Shown here: positions 24,579 through 32,989 of the stretch, one piece after another
How the letters are laid out: the number at the start of each line of letters is the position of its first letter
How positions within the stretch are numbered: the stretch's first letter is position 1
Source of the DNA: an uncultured Dehalococcoidia bacterium
Lineage (GTDB): Bacteria; Chloroflexota; Dehalococcoidia; Lucifugimonadales; G958296245
Assembly: GCA_958296245.1 (NCBI GenBank)
Contig: OY282458.1
Location: 2,098,197 to 2,162,196 of the forward strand
Direction of reading: 5' to 3'
DNA: 64,000 bases
Notes under the pieces: model-generated
Told to the model about the DNA's origin: nothing
The model's input: the letters and a program-made list of their open reading frames with translations, nothing else
Database searches by the model: none
Translations under genes and position numbers: made by a program

Positions 24579-27569
24579 TCAGCCCGCCCCGACGTACGTG
24601 GCGGCGAAGACCATCTCGGAGAGCCACCGGTGGAATGACTTGTTGTCGCTGAATTGCTTGAACAACTCGGTCTGGTCTGCAAGCAGATAGGTCACGGCCC
24701 GTTCAAGGGCCTTGTCGTGCTCGATCCGGGCATTCTGCCGGTCGGAGTTGGCCATGGCGTTCTGGTAGGCCCTATCTTCAGCCACCTTCGCAGGAAGCTC
24801 TTCGGCAATCACCTTCTCAATCTTGTCCTGGTCCTTCCACTCGATGTTTCCGAACTGGTCGTTGAACTCCTTGATGATGTTGGAGAGCCGGTCCATATCA
24901 GGTCCCGGCGGCGGCCCTCCACCCTCAGTGGGGACCGGCCCGACCTCCGCGTCCTTGTCGGGAAGCTGGATGTCCTGCACCGCTTGCTTCTCCACCCTGT
25001 AGCTGTCCATGTCGATGGCTTCGAGAATACCCTTCGAGAGGTCGTCCTCGACGGGCGCGGGCAACTTGGGAACGAGGAAGTCCAGGAAGATGGAGAGCTT
25101 CTCCCACTCGGCGTAGGTGTAGGGCAGGATGGCCGCCAGGAAGCCATAGGCCCGAAGGAACGCCTTCGACTTGCCCTTGAAGTCCACCTGCCCGTCCTCA
25201 TCCAACTGCTCCCGGTAGACCGCAACGCAGGCGTCCAGGATGGGGTCGAGTTGGTCGCGCTCGGCTCCCGAAAGATGCCGCTCCACCAGGTCGTCCACTC
25301 GGGCTTGGCCGTAGACTTGATAGCCGTCGAGGGCCGCCTTGAGGTCGTGCAGCCGGTCGGGGTCGGTTTCCTCGGATAGGACCGTGGTGCGGTAGTAGTC
25401 GGCGAAGGCGTCCTGAATCGTGTCGGCGTCGTTGGCGAAGTCCAGCACGAAGGCGTCGTGCTTCTTGGGGTGCGCCCGGTTGAGGCGCGACAGCGTCTGC
25501 ACCGCCTTGACGCCGGACAACATCTTGTCCACGTACATCGTGTGCAGCAACGGCTCGTCGTAGCCGGTCTGGAACTTGTCGGCGCAGACCAGGAAGCGGT
25601 ACGGCTCTTCCTGGACCATGTAGGCGATCAGGTTCGACGAGAAGCCGTTGATGGACGCCTCAGTGACCTTCGCGCCGCCGTACTCGTGCTCGCCGGAGAA
25701 GGCGGCGATGGCCCGGTAGGGGCTCTTGCGCTCCGCTAGGTAGTCGCGGATGGCGTAGTAATAGCTGAGGGCGCGCCGGATGCTGCTCGTGACCACCATG
25801 GCCCGCGCCCGTCCGCCGATCTTTTGCAGGCCGGACACCTGCTCGTGGAAGTGGTCCACCATGATCTCCGCCTTGAGGCGGATGGCGTGGTCGTGGTCCT
25901 CCACGTAGCGGCGCAGCTTCTTCCCGGCCCGCTTGGTGTCGAACTCCGGGTCGCCCTCCACCGTCTTCACCAAGCGGTAGTAGCTGTCCACCGGCGTGTA
26001 GCGCTCCAGCACGTCGATGATGAACCCCTCCTGGATGGCCTGCTTCATGGTGTAGGAATGGAAGGGGACGTGTCGGGTCTTGTCTCCCTCAGAAACGGGC
26101 GCGCCGAATATCTCCAGGGTCTTGTTCTTGGGTGTGGCGGTGAAGGCGAAGTAGCTGGCGTTGGATAGCATCTTCCTGCTCTCCATCAGCCGGTTGATCT
26201 TGTCCTCGGTAGTCTCGTCTTCCTCCTTGGCGCCTGCCTCTCCCAGCACCCTGGACACCGACGCCGAGGCGCGTCCGCCCTGGCTCGAATGGGCCTCGTC
26301 TATGATGATGGCGAACTTGCGCCCGCGGTGCTCGCTGCCGATGGATTTCAGGATGAGGGGGAACTTCTGGACCGTGGTGATGACGATCCGCTTATCCAAG
26401 AGCAGGGCGCGGAGGTGGCCGGAGGTCTCCGCGTGGCCCACGACGGAGCCGACCTGGGTGAACTGCTTGATGGTGTCCTGTATCTGCTTGTCGAGCACCC
26501 GCCGGTCCGTTACGACGACCACGGTGTCGAAGACTGTCGCGCCGCCCCGCTCCAGCCCGACGAGCTGATGAGCCAGCCAGGCGATGGAGTTGGACTTGCC
26601 GCTGCCCGCCGAGTGCTGGATCAGATACCTGGGGCCGGCCCCTCTATCGGACGCGTCGGCCAACAGCTTGCGCACCACGTCCAGTTGGTGATAGCGAGGC
26701 CATATCTGCTCCCGCCGCTTGCGTCCGGTCTTGTCGTCCTTCGTCTCCACGATTTGGGCGTAGTTCTCGATGATGTCGGTTAACCCGCCCCGGGTGAGTA
26801 CCTGCTTCCAGAGGTAGTCGGTCTTGAGGCCGTTGGGGTTGGGTGGGTTGCCCGCGCCGTCGTTCCACCCCAGGTTGAACGGCAGGAACCAGGACGCCTT
26901 GCCCTTGAGATGAGTACAGAACCGCACCTCGTGGTCGTCCACGGCGAAGTGGGCCAGGCAGCGGCCAAGCTCGAAGAGCTTCTCGCGGGGATTGCGGTCC
27001 CGCTTGTACTGCTCGACGGCATCATCCACCGTCTGCTTGGTCAGGCTGTTCTTCAGCTCGAACGTGGCGACTGGCAGGCCGTTGACGAACAGGCACAGAT
27101 CCAAGGCGAGCTGCGCGTTGTCGTCGCTGTAGCGGAGCTGCCTAGTTACGCTGAAACGGTTCTGCCCGTACCGGACCTTGGCCTTCTCGTTCCCCGGCGA
27201 CGGCGTGCCATAGAACAAGTCGAACTGGCGCGGGCCGTGCTTGATGCCCTTGCGCAGCACGTCGACGGTCCCGCGCTTGGCGACCTCCCCTTCCAGCCGC
27301 GCCAGGAACTTGCGCCGCGTAGGGCCGTCCCCGTCGAGATCCAGCGATTCGGCGGCGGCGGGCTGGGTGTCATGAAGGAACGCGGATAGCTGGGCAAGGT
27401 CTACGCAGTATCTCCGGTCGTAGCCGCGCGGGTCGCCGCAAATCCAGCCGGCGCTGTAGCCGGACGGCCGCTCGCGAACCATGCCGCCCCGCTGCCCGCC
27501 GCATGGCGGCATGGTCAGCGCATCGCAGATGAGGCGCTCCAAGCCCTTCTCGCTGGTGTCGGTGGTCAC
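24579..27569 (-). CDS. hsdR: Type I restriction enzyme motor/nuclease subunit HsdR
   Basis: 996 residues. N-terminal nuclease (about 100-200) with the PD-ExK pattern around ALDLCLFVNGLPVATFELKN; motor with Walker A HSAGSGKSNS near 320, DEAH in IIDEAHSSQGG near 423, FTATPKNKT near 490 and the second RecA lobe with FQTGYDEPLLHTMYVDK and TLSRLNRAHPKK; a C-terminal helical part contacts the methylase. It cuts DNA after translocation. It is the last gene of the island, separated from hsdM and hsdS by about 4 and 8 kb of other modules, so its expression may need its own promoter. Confidence 0.95.
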   Translation of the reverse strand: MTTDTSEKGLERLICDALTMPPCGGQRGGMVRERPSGYSAGWICGDPRGYDRRYCVDLAQLSAFLHDTQPAAAESLDLDGDGPTRRKFLARLEGEVAKRGTVDVLRKGIKHGPRQFDLFYGTPSPGNEKAKVRYGQNRFSVTRQLRYSDDNAQLALDLCLFVNGLPVATFELKNSLTKQTVDDAVEQYKRDRNPREKLFELGRCLAHFAVDDHEVRFCTHLKGKASWFLPFNLGWNDGAGNPPNPNGLKTDYLWKQVLTRGGLTDIIENYAQIVETKDDKTGRKRREQIWPRYHQLDVVRKLLADASDRGAGPRYLIQHSAGSGKSNSIAWLAHQLVGLERGGATVFDTVVVVTDRRVLDKQIQDTIKQFTQVGSVVGHAETSGHLRALLLDKRIVITTVQKFPLILKSIGSEHRGRKFAIIIDEAHSSQGGRASASVSRVLGEAGAKEEDETTEDKINRLMESRKMLSNASYFAFTATPKNKTLEIFGAPVSEGDKTRHVPFHSYTMKQAIQEGFIIDVLERYTPVDSYYRLVKTVEGDPEFDTKRAGKKLRRYVEDHDHAIRLKAEIMVDHFHEQVSGLQKIGGRARAMVVTSSIRRALSYYYAIRDYLAERKSPYRAIAAFSGEHEYGGAKVTEASINGFSSNLIAYMVQEEPYRFLVCADKFQTGYDEPLLHTMYVDKMLSGVKAVQTLSRLNRAHPKKHDAFVLDFANDADTIQDAFADYYRTTVLSEETDPDRLHDLKAALDGYQVYGQARVDDLVERHLSGAERDQLDPILDACVAVYREQLDEDGQVDFKGKSKAFLRAYGFLAAILPYTYAEWEKLSIFLDFLVPKLPAPVEDDLSKGILEAIDMDSYRVEKQAVQDIQLPDKDAEVGPVPTEGGGPPPGPDMDRLSNIIKEFNDQFGNIEWKDQDKIEKVIAEELPAKVAEDRAYQNAMANSDRQNARIEHDKALERAVTYLLADQTELFKQFSDNKSFHRWLSEMVFAATYVGAG

Positions 27570-27592
27570 GCTATCCTACCGGAGCGCCATCT

Positions 27593-27718
27593 TCAAGCCA
27601 GGAAAGAATTCTTGAACTGGAGCGCGATCCCGCGTCCCATGATTCCCACGCAATTGACGCTGTTGACCAGGGCCTCGGCGTCCTCTACGAATATATCGCC
27701 GGTCTTGTAGTCGATCAT
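27593..27718 (-). pseudogene. Truncated DarG-like macrodomain antitoxin (first 41 residues)
   Basis: From the ATG at 27718 the frame reads MIDYKTGDIFVEDAEALVNS then VNCVGIMGRGIALQFKNSFLA and stops. This is the typical opening of a DarG macrodomain (ADP-ribose hydrolase), including the NCVGxMGxGIALQF motif, ended after strand/helix one. GGGAGGGG upstream would serve as ribosome site. With only 41 residues it cannot fold as a macrodomain. Confidence 0.75.
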
Positions 27719-27728
27719 GCCGCCCCTC

Positions 27729-27753
27729 CCGATTGGTCAGTAGTACCAATCGG
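27729..27753. other. Perfect 9-bp hairpin at the darT-darG junction
   Basis: CCGATTGGT and ACCAATCGG flank a 7-base loop containing the stop codon of the DarT-like remnant, just before the ribosome site of the DarG-like remnant. There is no T run, so it is not a typical terminator; it could have linked translation of the two genes. Confidence 0.6.
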
Positions 27754-27898
27754 GCTTGATGTCCTGGAGGCCGCCGCGCCAGTCCAGGGCGCGGATTGCG
27801 TCCCAGTCCAGCTTATCCAATCGGGCAAGGTCTGAGAAGTCCTTGGAGTAACTGGATCCGGCGTCGATGTTGTAAGGGCTCGGTGGGTACAAGCATGG
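27737..27898 (-). pseudogene. C-terminal remnant of a DarT-like DNA ADP-ribosyltransferase toxin
   Basis: Ahead of the DarG fragment the minus strand reads YPPSPYNIDAGSSYSKDFSD, then LARLDKLDWDAIRALDWRGG and ends DIKPDWYY-stop. LDWxAIxxxDWR and a terminal DWYY resemble the end of DarT (DUF4433) toxins, but the segment between them is missing and the N-terminal catalytic part is absent. Gene order (toxin then antitoxin) fits darTG. The DarT call is less certain than DarG. Confidence 0.6.
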
Positions 27899-27929
27899 TC
27901 AGGTCGTTGCCGCTAGACGCGGCGCCCTG

Positions 27930-28631
27930 TCATCGGCTTCCTCCGGCAGGCGCGTCCCCAAGCTGCTCCAATTCATCGAGCCATTCCCCGAAGTGAGCGC
28001 ACTTCGACCGCAAGGTAGGCAACCCTATGTAGCTTGCCACGATAGGGCCGGCCGATGCCTTGAGCCCGTCATACTCCGGTATCTCGCCGATGATTCGCTT
28101 CGATGGCGCGGTTTCGTTCCCTTCGTTGATCAGCTCCGGCGACTTGTAGCCCGACGCCATCGCTGCGAGCCTCTGTATTCCTGCGCCGCGATCGTAGAAC
28201 TGCTTTTCGAGTTTCTGGGGGTCGGCCAACAGCAGCGCCTCGAACTCATGAAGCTGGATGTAAGGAATGAATCGCGGATCGGAAATGTCTTTCCTCAGAG
28301 CGTCCTCCAAAGCCCTGACCCGCTCATAGGGATGACCTGTTAGCGGCAGGTCTTCGTTGCCTGGAAAATCTCCAGGCAGCGCGTACAGGTCGAACATGGT
28401 TGTGAAACGCGCGTCCGCGTTCCGGTCCTCGCTCATCCAGGCGGTGATGTCGCTTTTTGCTTTCGTATAGCTGCTCAGACCTCCGCGATGTACCTGGCCG
28501 CGTTTGCGGGTGGTCTCAACGCACCTGGCCGCCGCCCAGACCGACAGACTTTCCAGATGCGGGCGCAGGACCTCATTTACGAAGGCCTCCTCGGTCTGTC
28601 CCTCGACGATGAAATGCAGCCTCGCGGCCAT
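27930..28631 (-). CDS. DUF4276-family (TOPRIM-like) protein paired with an AAA ATPase
   Basis: 233 residues. The opening RLHFIVEGQTEEAFVNEVL has the Glu of a TOPRIM-like fold, with later YIQLHEFEALLLADP and a KRIIGEIPEYDG segment typical of DUF4276. Its ATG directly follows the TAG stop of the ATPase with no gap. ATPase plus DUF4276/TOPRIM pairs are common in defence islands and are thought to act as nuclease modules, in analogy to OLD-type nucleases; this function is inferred from context. Confidence 0.82.
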   Translation of the reverse strand: MAARLHFIVEGQTEEAFVNEVLRPHLESLSVWAAARCVETTRKRGQVHRGGLSSYTKAKSDITAWMSEDRNADARFTTMFDLYALPGDFPGNEDLPLTGHPYERVRALEDALRKDISDPRFIPYIQLHEFEALLLADPQKLEKQFYDRGAGIQRLAAMASGYKSPELINEGNETAPSKRIIGEIPEYDGLKASAGPIVASYIGLPTLRSKCAHFGEWLDELEQLGDAPAGGSR

Positions 28632-29738
28632 CTACGGCCGCCCCCCGAGGACGTTCTTTTCCCACAATTCGGAAAGTGAGTAGTCTTTGAGCCACTCTTG
28701 CAGCCCCTCGGTCTCTAATCGTCTGAATACGGACTTGCGGCCTTCACGCTCGACGACGACGACGTCCTCCGGCTCGAAGCAGTCCACAAGAGCCGTGGAC
28801 TGGGTGGCGACGATGACCTGAATCTTCGTGGACACGGCGCGCATCAGCCCACCGACCACGGTAATGGCGTATGGGTGCAACCCAAGCTCCGGCTCGTCCA
28901 GAATCAGAACGTCCGGCAAGCTGTCTTCAGGTTGGAGAAGGAGCATGACGAGCGCTATGACGCGCAACATGCCGTCCGAAGCCTGTGAAACGTCGAACAC
29001 CTGGTCGCTGTTCCGCTCACGCCACCCGAGAAGCAGATGTCCGTTGTCAGGCTCCAGCTCGAAATCGGAGAAGAAGGGTAGAATCAGTCGAATAGTATCG
29101 ACAATCCGCTGGTAGCATCTGCCGTCTTCCTCCTTCAGGCGAAGCAGGACCGGGGCGATGTTGCCCCCGTCTTCCTTCAGGAATCGGTTGTCGTGCGCGG
29201 CCCACTTGGTTCGGATTCGCGCTGTGGTTGAGGTGTTGTGGAATTGATATAGGACGATTTTCCGTAGGATGGTCAGGATGACGCGAGCTGTAGTATCTTC
29301 GGCGGCTTCGTCAAGGAGCTTCGGGGCGCGGTGTCCGGCGCCAGTCCCTCGCCAGTGCGCAGGGCTGTGGTAATCACTGCGAGAGAAACGGTAGCGCTCA
29401 TCGGCGAAAATCAACGTATCTCCGGCCGCGAAAAACAGCCGGAAGGCATATCGGTTCTCGCCGGCATCGGTCTCGATAGTCAACTCAGCTTCGATCTCGC
29501 GGGTGGTGTCCGGGCCGTCGTGCAAGAGCCTGCTGGCCCCGCCGTGCTGCGCCACGTGAACTTGAAGATTGTCAGGGTCCGCCAACATCCAGCTCAACAT
29601 ACGAAAGAAAGAGATGAAGTTGGATTTGCCGACTCCGTTGGGCCCGATGAGCACCGTCAGAGGAGCGGGCTCGAACCCGTCCAATTCGCGGATGGTCTTG
29701 AATCCTTTGAGGGTTATCGCGCGAAGCCTGTCCCTCAC
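28632..29738 (-). CDS. RecF/SMC-like AAA ATPase of a DUF4276 pair
   Basis: 368 residues using the GTG at 29738, chosen because GAGGAG lies 8 bases upstream and the conserved start (RDRLRAITLKGFKTIRELDG) follows at once; the longer frame to 29975 has a non-coding Arg/Ala-rich extension. Walker A LIGPNGVGKSNFISF near 28-42, ABC-like signature region SQASDGMLRVIALVMLLL near 255, Walker B DVLILDEPELGLHPYA near 283, and the D-loop/His switch in VATQSTALVD. Predicted to clamp DNA and control the partner nuclease. Confidence 0.88.
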   Translation of the reverse strand: MRDRLRAITLKGFKTIRELDGFEPAPLTVLIGPNGVGKSNFISFFRMLSWMLADPDNLQVHVAQHGGASRLLHDGPDTTREIEAELTIETDAGENRYAFRLFFAAGDTLIFADERYRFSRSDYHSPAHWRGTGAGHRAPKLLDEAAEDTTARVILTILRKIVLYQFHNTSTTARIRTKWAAHDNRFLKEDGGNIAPVLLRLKEEDGRCYQRIVDTIRLILPFFSDFELEPDNGHLLLGWRERNSDQVFDVSQASDGMLRVIALVMLLLQPEDSLPDVLILDEPELGLHPYAITVVGGLMRAVSTKIQVIVATQSTALVDCFEPEDVVVVEREGRKSVFRRLETEGLQEWLKDYSLSELWEKNVLGGRP

Positions 29739-29914
29739 GATGTGCCGTCTCCTCTTTTTTCGGGGCTGCCGGCTCTGCGGCCATGAGCGAGCTTCTCGGC
29801 GCCATTGTAGCGCACCGGCTGCTCGCCGGCCTCCTCCGGCAGGCGGCGGCGCCTCGCGCATGTTCGGTCCACCGGCGGCCCAGCGTTCGCCGGCTGCTCC
29901 CGCGTCGCGCCCGC

Positions 29915-30004
29915 ATGGGCCGGGTCGCAGGCGGCGGGCGTCAGCGCCGCGCAGATGAGGCGCTCGAAGCCCCATTCCCGGATGTCGGAGGTCATCTTAG
30001 GCAC
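29915..30004 (-). pseudogene. 5' fragment of a second hsdR-like gene
   Basis: The frame opens MPKMTSDIREWGFERLICAA followed by LTPAACDP, closely like the start of the intact HsdR (MTTDTSEKGLERLICDALTM). After about 25 residues similarity fades and the reading frame degenerates into Arg/Ala-rich sequence before the ATPase gene. It suggests an older or duplicated hsdR start, interrupted by the ATPase/DUF4276 cassette. Confidence 0.6.
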
Positions 30005-30010
30005 TGCGAA

Positions 30011-30116
30011 TCAATTGTCCGTCAATTGTCCATCAATTGAATGTAACCCCTTTGCAAAGCTGGATTTCCCTTCGGACCGGCATTCTGAAGCCATCCCGTC
30101 AATTACCCGTCAATTG
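30011..30116. repeat. Phased array of TCAATTG repeats (11-bp period)
   Basis: Five copies of the 7-mer TCAATTG (one with final A) begin at 30011, 30022, 30033, 30099 and 30110. All spacings are multiples of 11 bp, and neighbouring copies are separated by 4 bp. Each contains the palindrome CAATTG. They lie between the stop of the AlbA/RecG-like gene and the hsdR start fragment, where a promoter for the next minus-strand genes is expected. Confidence 0.7.
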
Positions 30117-30119
30117 AGG

Positions 30120-31586
30120 TCAGGCCCAGAATGGAACGTACTTCATCAGCTTTCGGGAGGCGTGCTCGTCGAACGGCTTGATCGCCCCCTCGTCCACGGC
30201 CTCACGGATGCGGCGAGAGGCGACGGCCTTGTTGCTCTCCTTGATGCCGAACCTCTCTCGGAGCGATGCATTGGTCAGGAAGTCTCGCATGACGTACTTC
30301 AGGCAAGCGTGGAGATAGCAGGCCCGCACCCGCTCCGATCCGTCCATGTCGGCCAAAGGCTTGTGGGAGAACAGTACCACACGAGTAGAACCAGGCGGGA
30401 CCTCGAAGAGCGGCGCTGGGAGCTGGTACAACTCGACCTGAGAGACAACCTTGTCGATTCCGCTGCCTCGTTCCTCGCAGATGCCAACTCGGCGCATCAA
30501 CGAGGCCAGCGTCTCGTTCCGAGACCTGGGCGGCGTGTCCAAGAAGCGTTCCGTATCCACGAGCGGCTCGCCTGGGTTCGTGATCTCAATACGATCATCG
30601 AATATCTCTATCATCGGCCCCGCGCCAGTGACTAAGAAGTCCTGATGGATGAGAGCGTTGGCGGCGACCTCGCGAACGGCCAACTCGGGGAACATGGGCA
30701 CCGTCCTCCGCAGGGCCTTCTCGACCACCTCGTTTGTCGGTAGGATCCCATTGACGTAGCCGAGCAGACCTTCAAAACCGGAGGCGTATCCCCTACCATC
30801 CTCCTGTTCCCTGATCGTCTCTGTCCGATCTCTGCCTCGGTACTGGATGACTCGTACGGCCTTGCGCCGTAGCTGAGGGAAGTCACCGAGTCTCCTGGCG
30901 AACAGAATCGCGCCCAAGTTCGTGATGTTGAAGCCGCCCGCCTCACAGGACTCGATGAGCCGGTCGCGCCGTAGGGCGTCGAGAATGGCGCTGCGGCCAT
31001 CAGGGAGCGGCGCCTCCAGCAGATCGAAGTAAGCGGGGTAGTCGAGTCTAAGGAGAACGTCTTCGCCGCTCACACGTTCAGCGGCGGCGCCGTCCTCGAA
31101 TCCTATCCGATCGAATATATGCCAGAGCTCCCGTTCCTTCTCAGGATAGTCTTTGAGCTTCCTCTTGGCGCTTCCGACGCGAATGAACTCATTTCCCATG
31201 AAGGCGACCGGCTGATGTGCCGCACGGTCGATCTCCAAGAGTGCGACGCGGAGGCCGTCGACCATGATTTCGTGAAAGCGGAAGTCGATGCGCGGACGCA
31301 GCATCTGCAACAGCCAGGACTCTAACGGTTCGTTGCCTTTCTTCTCAGCCGCCGGCGCGAAGCTCGTGCCGATGATGGCGTGCGTTCCGTCCTCGATGCC
31401 CCAGAGTACATATCCACGGGTCTTGCCGTGAAGAGCGGCCGCGTTGGCCAGCGCGGCTATGTACTCCCCGACGGTTCGCGGCTCACTGTAGCTGCCCTTG
31501 AACTCAACCCACTCGGTCTCTCGCGGCAGCTTGCACAGCTCCCGCACCAGCCCGACAAGGTAGTCGTTGCCCTTGTTACCGCTCAT
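30120..31586 (-). CDS. AlbA_2/RecG-like ATP-binding protein associated with restriction loci
   Basis: 488 residues. N-terminal Schlafen-type AlbA_2 domain with ETEWVEFKGSY near 18 and LANAAALHGKTRGYVLWGIEDG near 45; a GHKL-like HATPase_c_4 region around 290-385 with EVAANALIHQDF and ERGSGIDKVV; a C-terminal winged helix (LRERFGIKESNKAVASRRIREAVDEGAI) near 425-455. Proteins of this COG2865 family often sit inside type I restriction operons with an unclear, possibly regulatory or RNA-directed role. Its start overlaps the end of hsdS by 4 bp. Confidence 0.85.
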   Translation of the reverse strand: MSGNKGNDYLVGLVRELCKLPRETEWVEFKGSYSEPRTVGEYIAALANAAALHGKTRGYVLWGIEDGTHAIIGTSFAPAAEKKGNEPLESWLLQMLRPRIDFRFHEIMVDGLRVALLEIDRAAHQPVAFMGNEFIRVGSAKRKLKDYPEKERELWHIFDRIGFEDGAAAERVSGEDVLLRLDYPAYFDLLEAPLPDGRSAILDALRRDRLIESCEAGGFNITNLGAILFARRLGDFPQLRRKAVRVIQYRGRDRTETIREQEDGRGYASGFEGLLGYVNGILPTNEVVEKALRRTVPMFPELAVREVAANALIHQDFLVTGAGPMIEIFDDRIEITNPGEPLVDTERFLDTPPRSRNETLASLMRRVGICEERGSGIDKVVSQVELYQLPAPLFEVPPGSTRVVLFSHKPLADMDGSERVRACYLHACLKYVMRDFLTNASLRERFGIKESNKAVASRRIREAVDEGAIKPFDEHASRKLMKYVPFWA

Positions 31587-32989
31587 ACCTCGGCCGCTCC
31601 ACCACCTGTTCCGCTGCCTCCCAACGCACTACCGCCTACAGGCTCCCTGTCGCCGGCTTGCTCCGCGAGCTGCGCCGCCGCGTCGCGCACGTCCAGCTTG
31701 CCCGTCACCACGTCGGCGATCAGGCGCGCGCGGTACTCCTCCAGCAACTCGATCTGACGGCGGGCGCGGGCGGTGGCGGCGTCGATGCGTGCGGTTGCCC
31801 GGTCGACGTACTCAACGATGGCGCGCTGCTCGGCGAGCGGCGGGATGGGGATTGGTGCTCCTAGAAATGCCTCATCGGTTAATTGAAGTCGTGAAATCCA
31901 AATGCCCTTTGAGCGTACTTGTAGCTCCCATTGAAAAGGGACTGAACGGACTAACAGATGGATGAACCGAGCGTGAACCTTTGTCAGCGGACGATAGACA
32001 CCATATGCAGAACTGACGATGCCAAGGTGTTGCGAGACGCCCAGGCCGTGTGCCCAGGCCCATAGGCTGTTGATAACGAGGTCGCCTGGCCAACACAGTT
32101 TGTATCCCACATATGATTCTGCCTTGAACATCGTCACGTTGGCCGATTTTCTTGGAACGACGCCTCGCGCTGCGGAGACGGTCAGCAATTCCTCACTTCC
32201 TGTGTCGGAACGAACGTCAATAGGCTGAAACAGCATCTTGCCCCGCCGTACTTCCCAATGCGTCGGCATGTCGCCGAGCCAGGGGACGCCGGAGGGCTTG
32301 AGGCGGGCGTTGGGGTCGAGTCCTCGGGTGACGGCGCGGGCGACGACGGCCTGCCGCTCCTCCTCCAGCAGCGCGATGAGCCGTTCCTTGGCGTCGACGT
32401 AGCGGCGGATGCGCCGGTCGGCGTGGTCCAAGTAGCGCACGATGGCCCGCTGTTCGGGGAGGGGCGGGAGAGGGCAGTAGGCATTTGCGTACTTGTCTCC
32501 ATTTACATTCTCTATCGTTGATGAAATTGACATCACCCGCAGGAATCCGGCAAAGGCTTGTGTCTTGGTGTACAAGAACAAGAATCTTGGCACCACAACC
32601 GAAGCAGGAACGAATCGAACGAGATATCCGGCATAGGCGCAAGGACCATGCACCTCTGAGTTATAAAGGAAAGACCGCCCGATGGTTCCACTGCGTGAAA
32701 TAAGCAGGTCTCCGTCGCTCAGCAAGTAATCACGAACTTCCGACTTGGGCAGGAAGACACCCTGGTCTTTCAACAGCCCTTCTTCTGATATATCTGTCGT
32801 TCGGAGAAATCGGACTCCGGTAACAGCATAAGAGCTCGCTGCTACGTTTGCCCCATAGAGTGCAGACCGAACGCAAATACTCTTCAACCGCCGCACCTCC
32901 CAATGCGCCGGCACGTCGCCGAGCCACGGGACGCCGGAGGGCTTGTAGGCGGGGTAGGGGCGGAGGGTGGGGGTCACGGTTGGCGTCAC
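31583..32989 (-). CDS. hsdS: Type I restriction specificity subunit HsdS
   Basis: 468 residues with two target-recognition domains in tandem. Each half opens with the same phrase (KPSGVPWLGDVPAHWEVRRL near 14 and KPSGVPWLGDMPTHWEVRRG near 232) and ends with a conserved helix (PLPPLPEQRAIVRYLDHADR and IPPLAEQRAIVEYVDRATAR). Variable parts between them read the two halves of the DNA site. The repeated framework is a site for recombination between specificities. It is coupled by 4-bp overlaps to the Fic-derived gene upstream and the AlbA gene downstream. Confidence 0.95.
   Translation of the reverse strand: MTPTVTPTLRPYPAYKPSGVPWLGDVPAHWEVRRLKSICVRSALYGANVAASSYAVTGVRFLRTTDISEEGLLKDQGVFLPKSEVRDYLLSDGDLLISRSGTIGRSFLYNSEVHGPCAYAGYLVRFVPASVVVPRFLFLYTKTQAFAGFLRVMSISSTIENVNGDKYANAYCPLPPLPEQRAIVRYLDHADRRIRRYVDAKERLIALLEEERQAVVARAVTRGLDPNARLKPSGVPWLGDMPTHWEVRRGKMLFQPIDVRSDTGSEELLTVSAARGVVPRKSANVTMFKAESYVGYKLCWPGDLVINSLWAWAHGLGVSQHLGIVSSAYGVYRPLTKVHARFIHLLVRSVPFQWELQVRSKGIWISRLQLTDEAFLGAPIPIPPLAEQRAIVEYVDRATARIDAATARARRQIELLEEYRARLIADVVTGKLDVRDAAAQLAEQAGDREPVGGSALGGSGTGGGAAEV

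Noticed and set aside
29739-29975. N-terminal extension of the AAA ATPase
   Set aside because: Composition is non-coding (Arg/Ala/Gly-rich) and it overlaps the hsdR start remnant; the GTG at 29738 directly precedes the conserved start.
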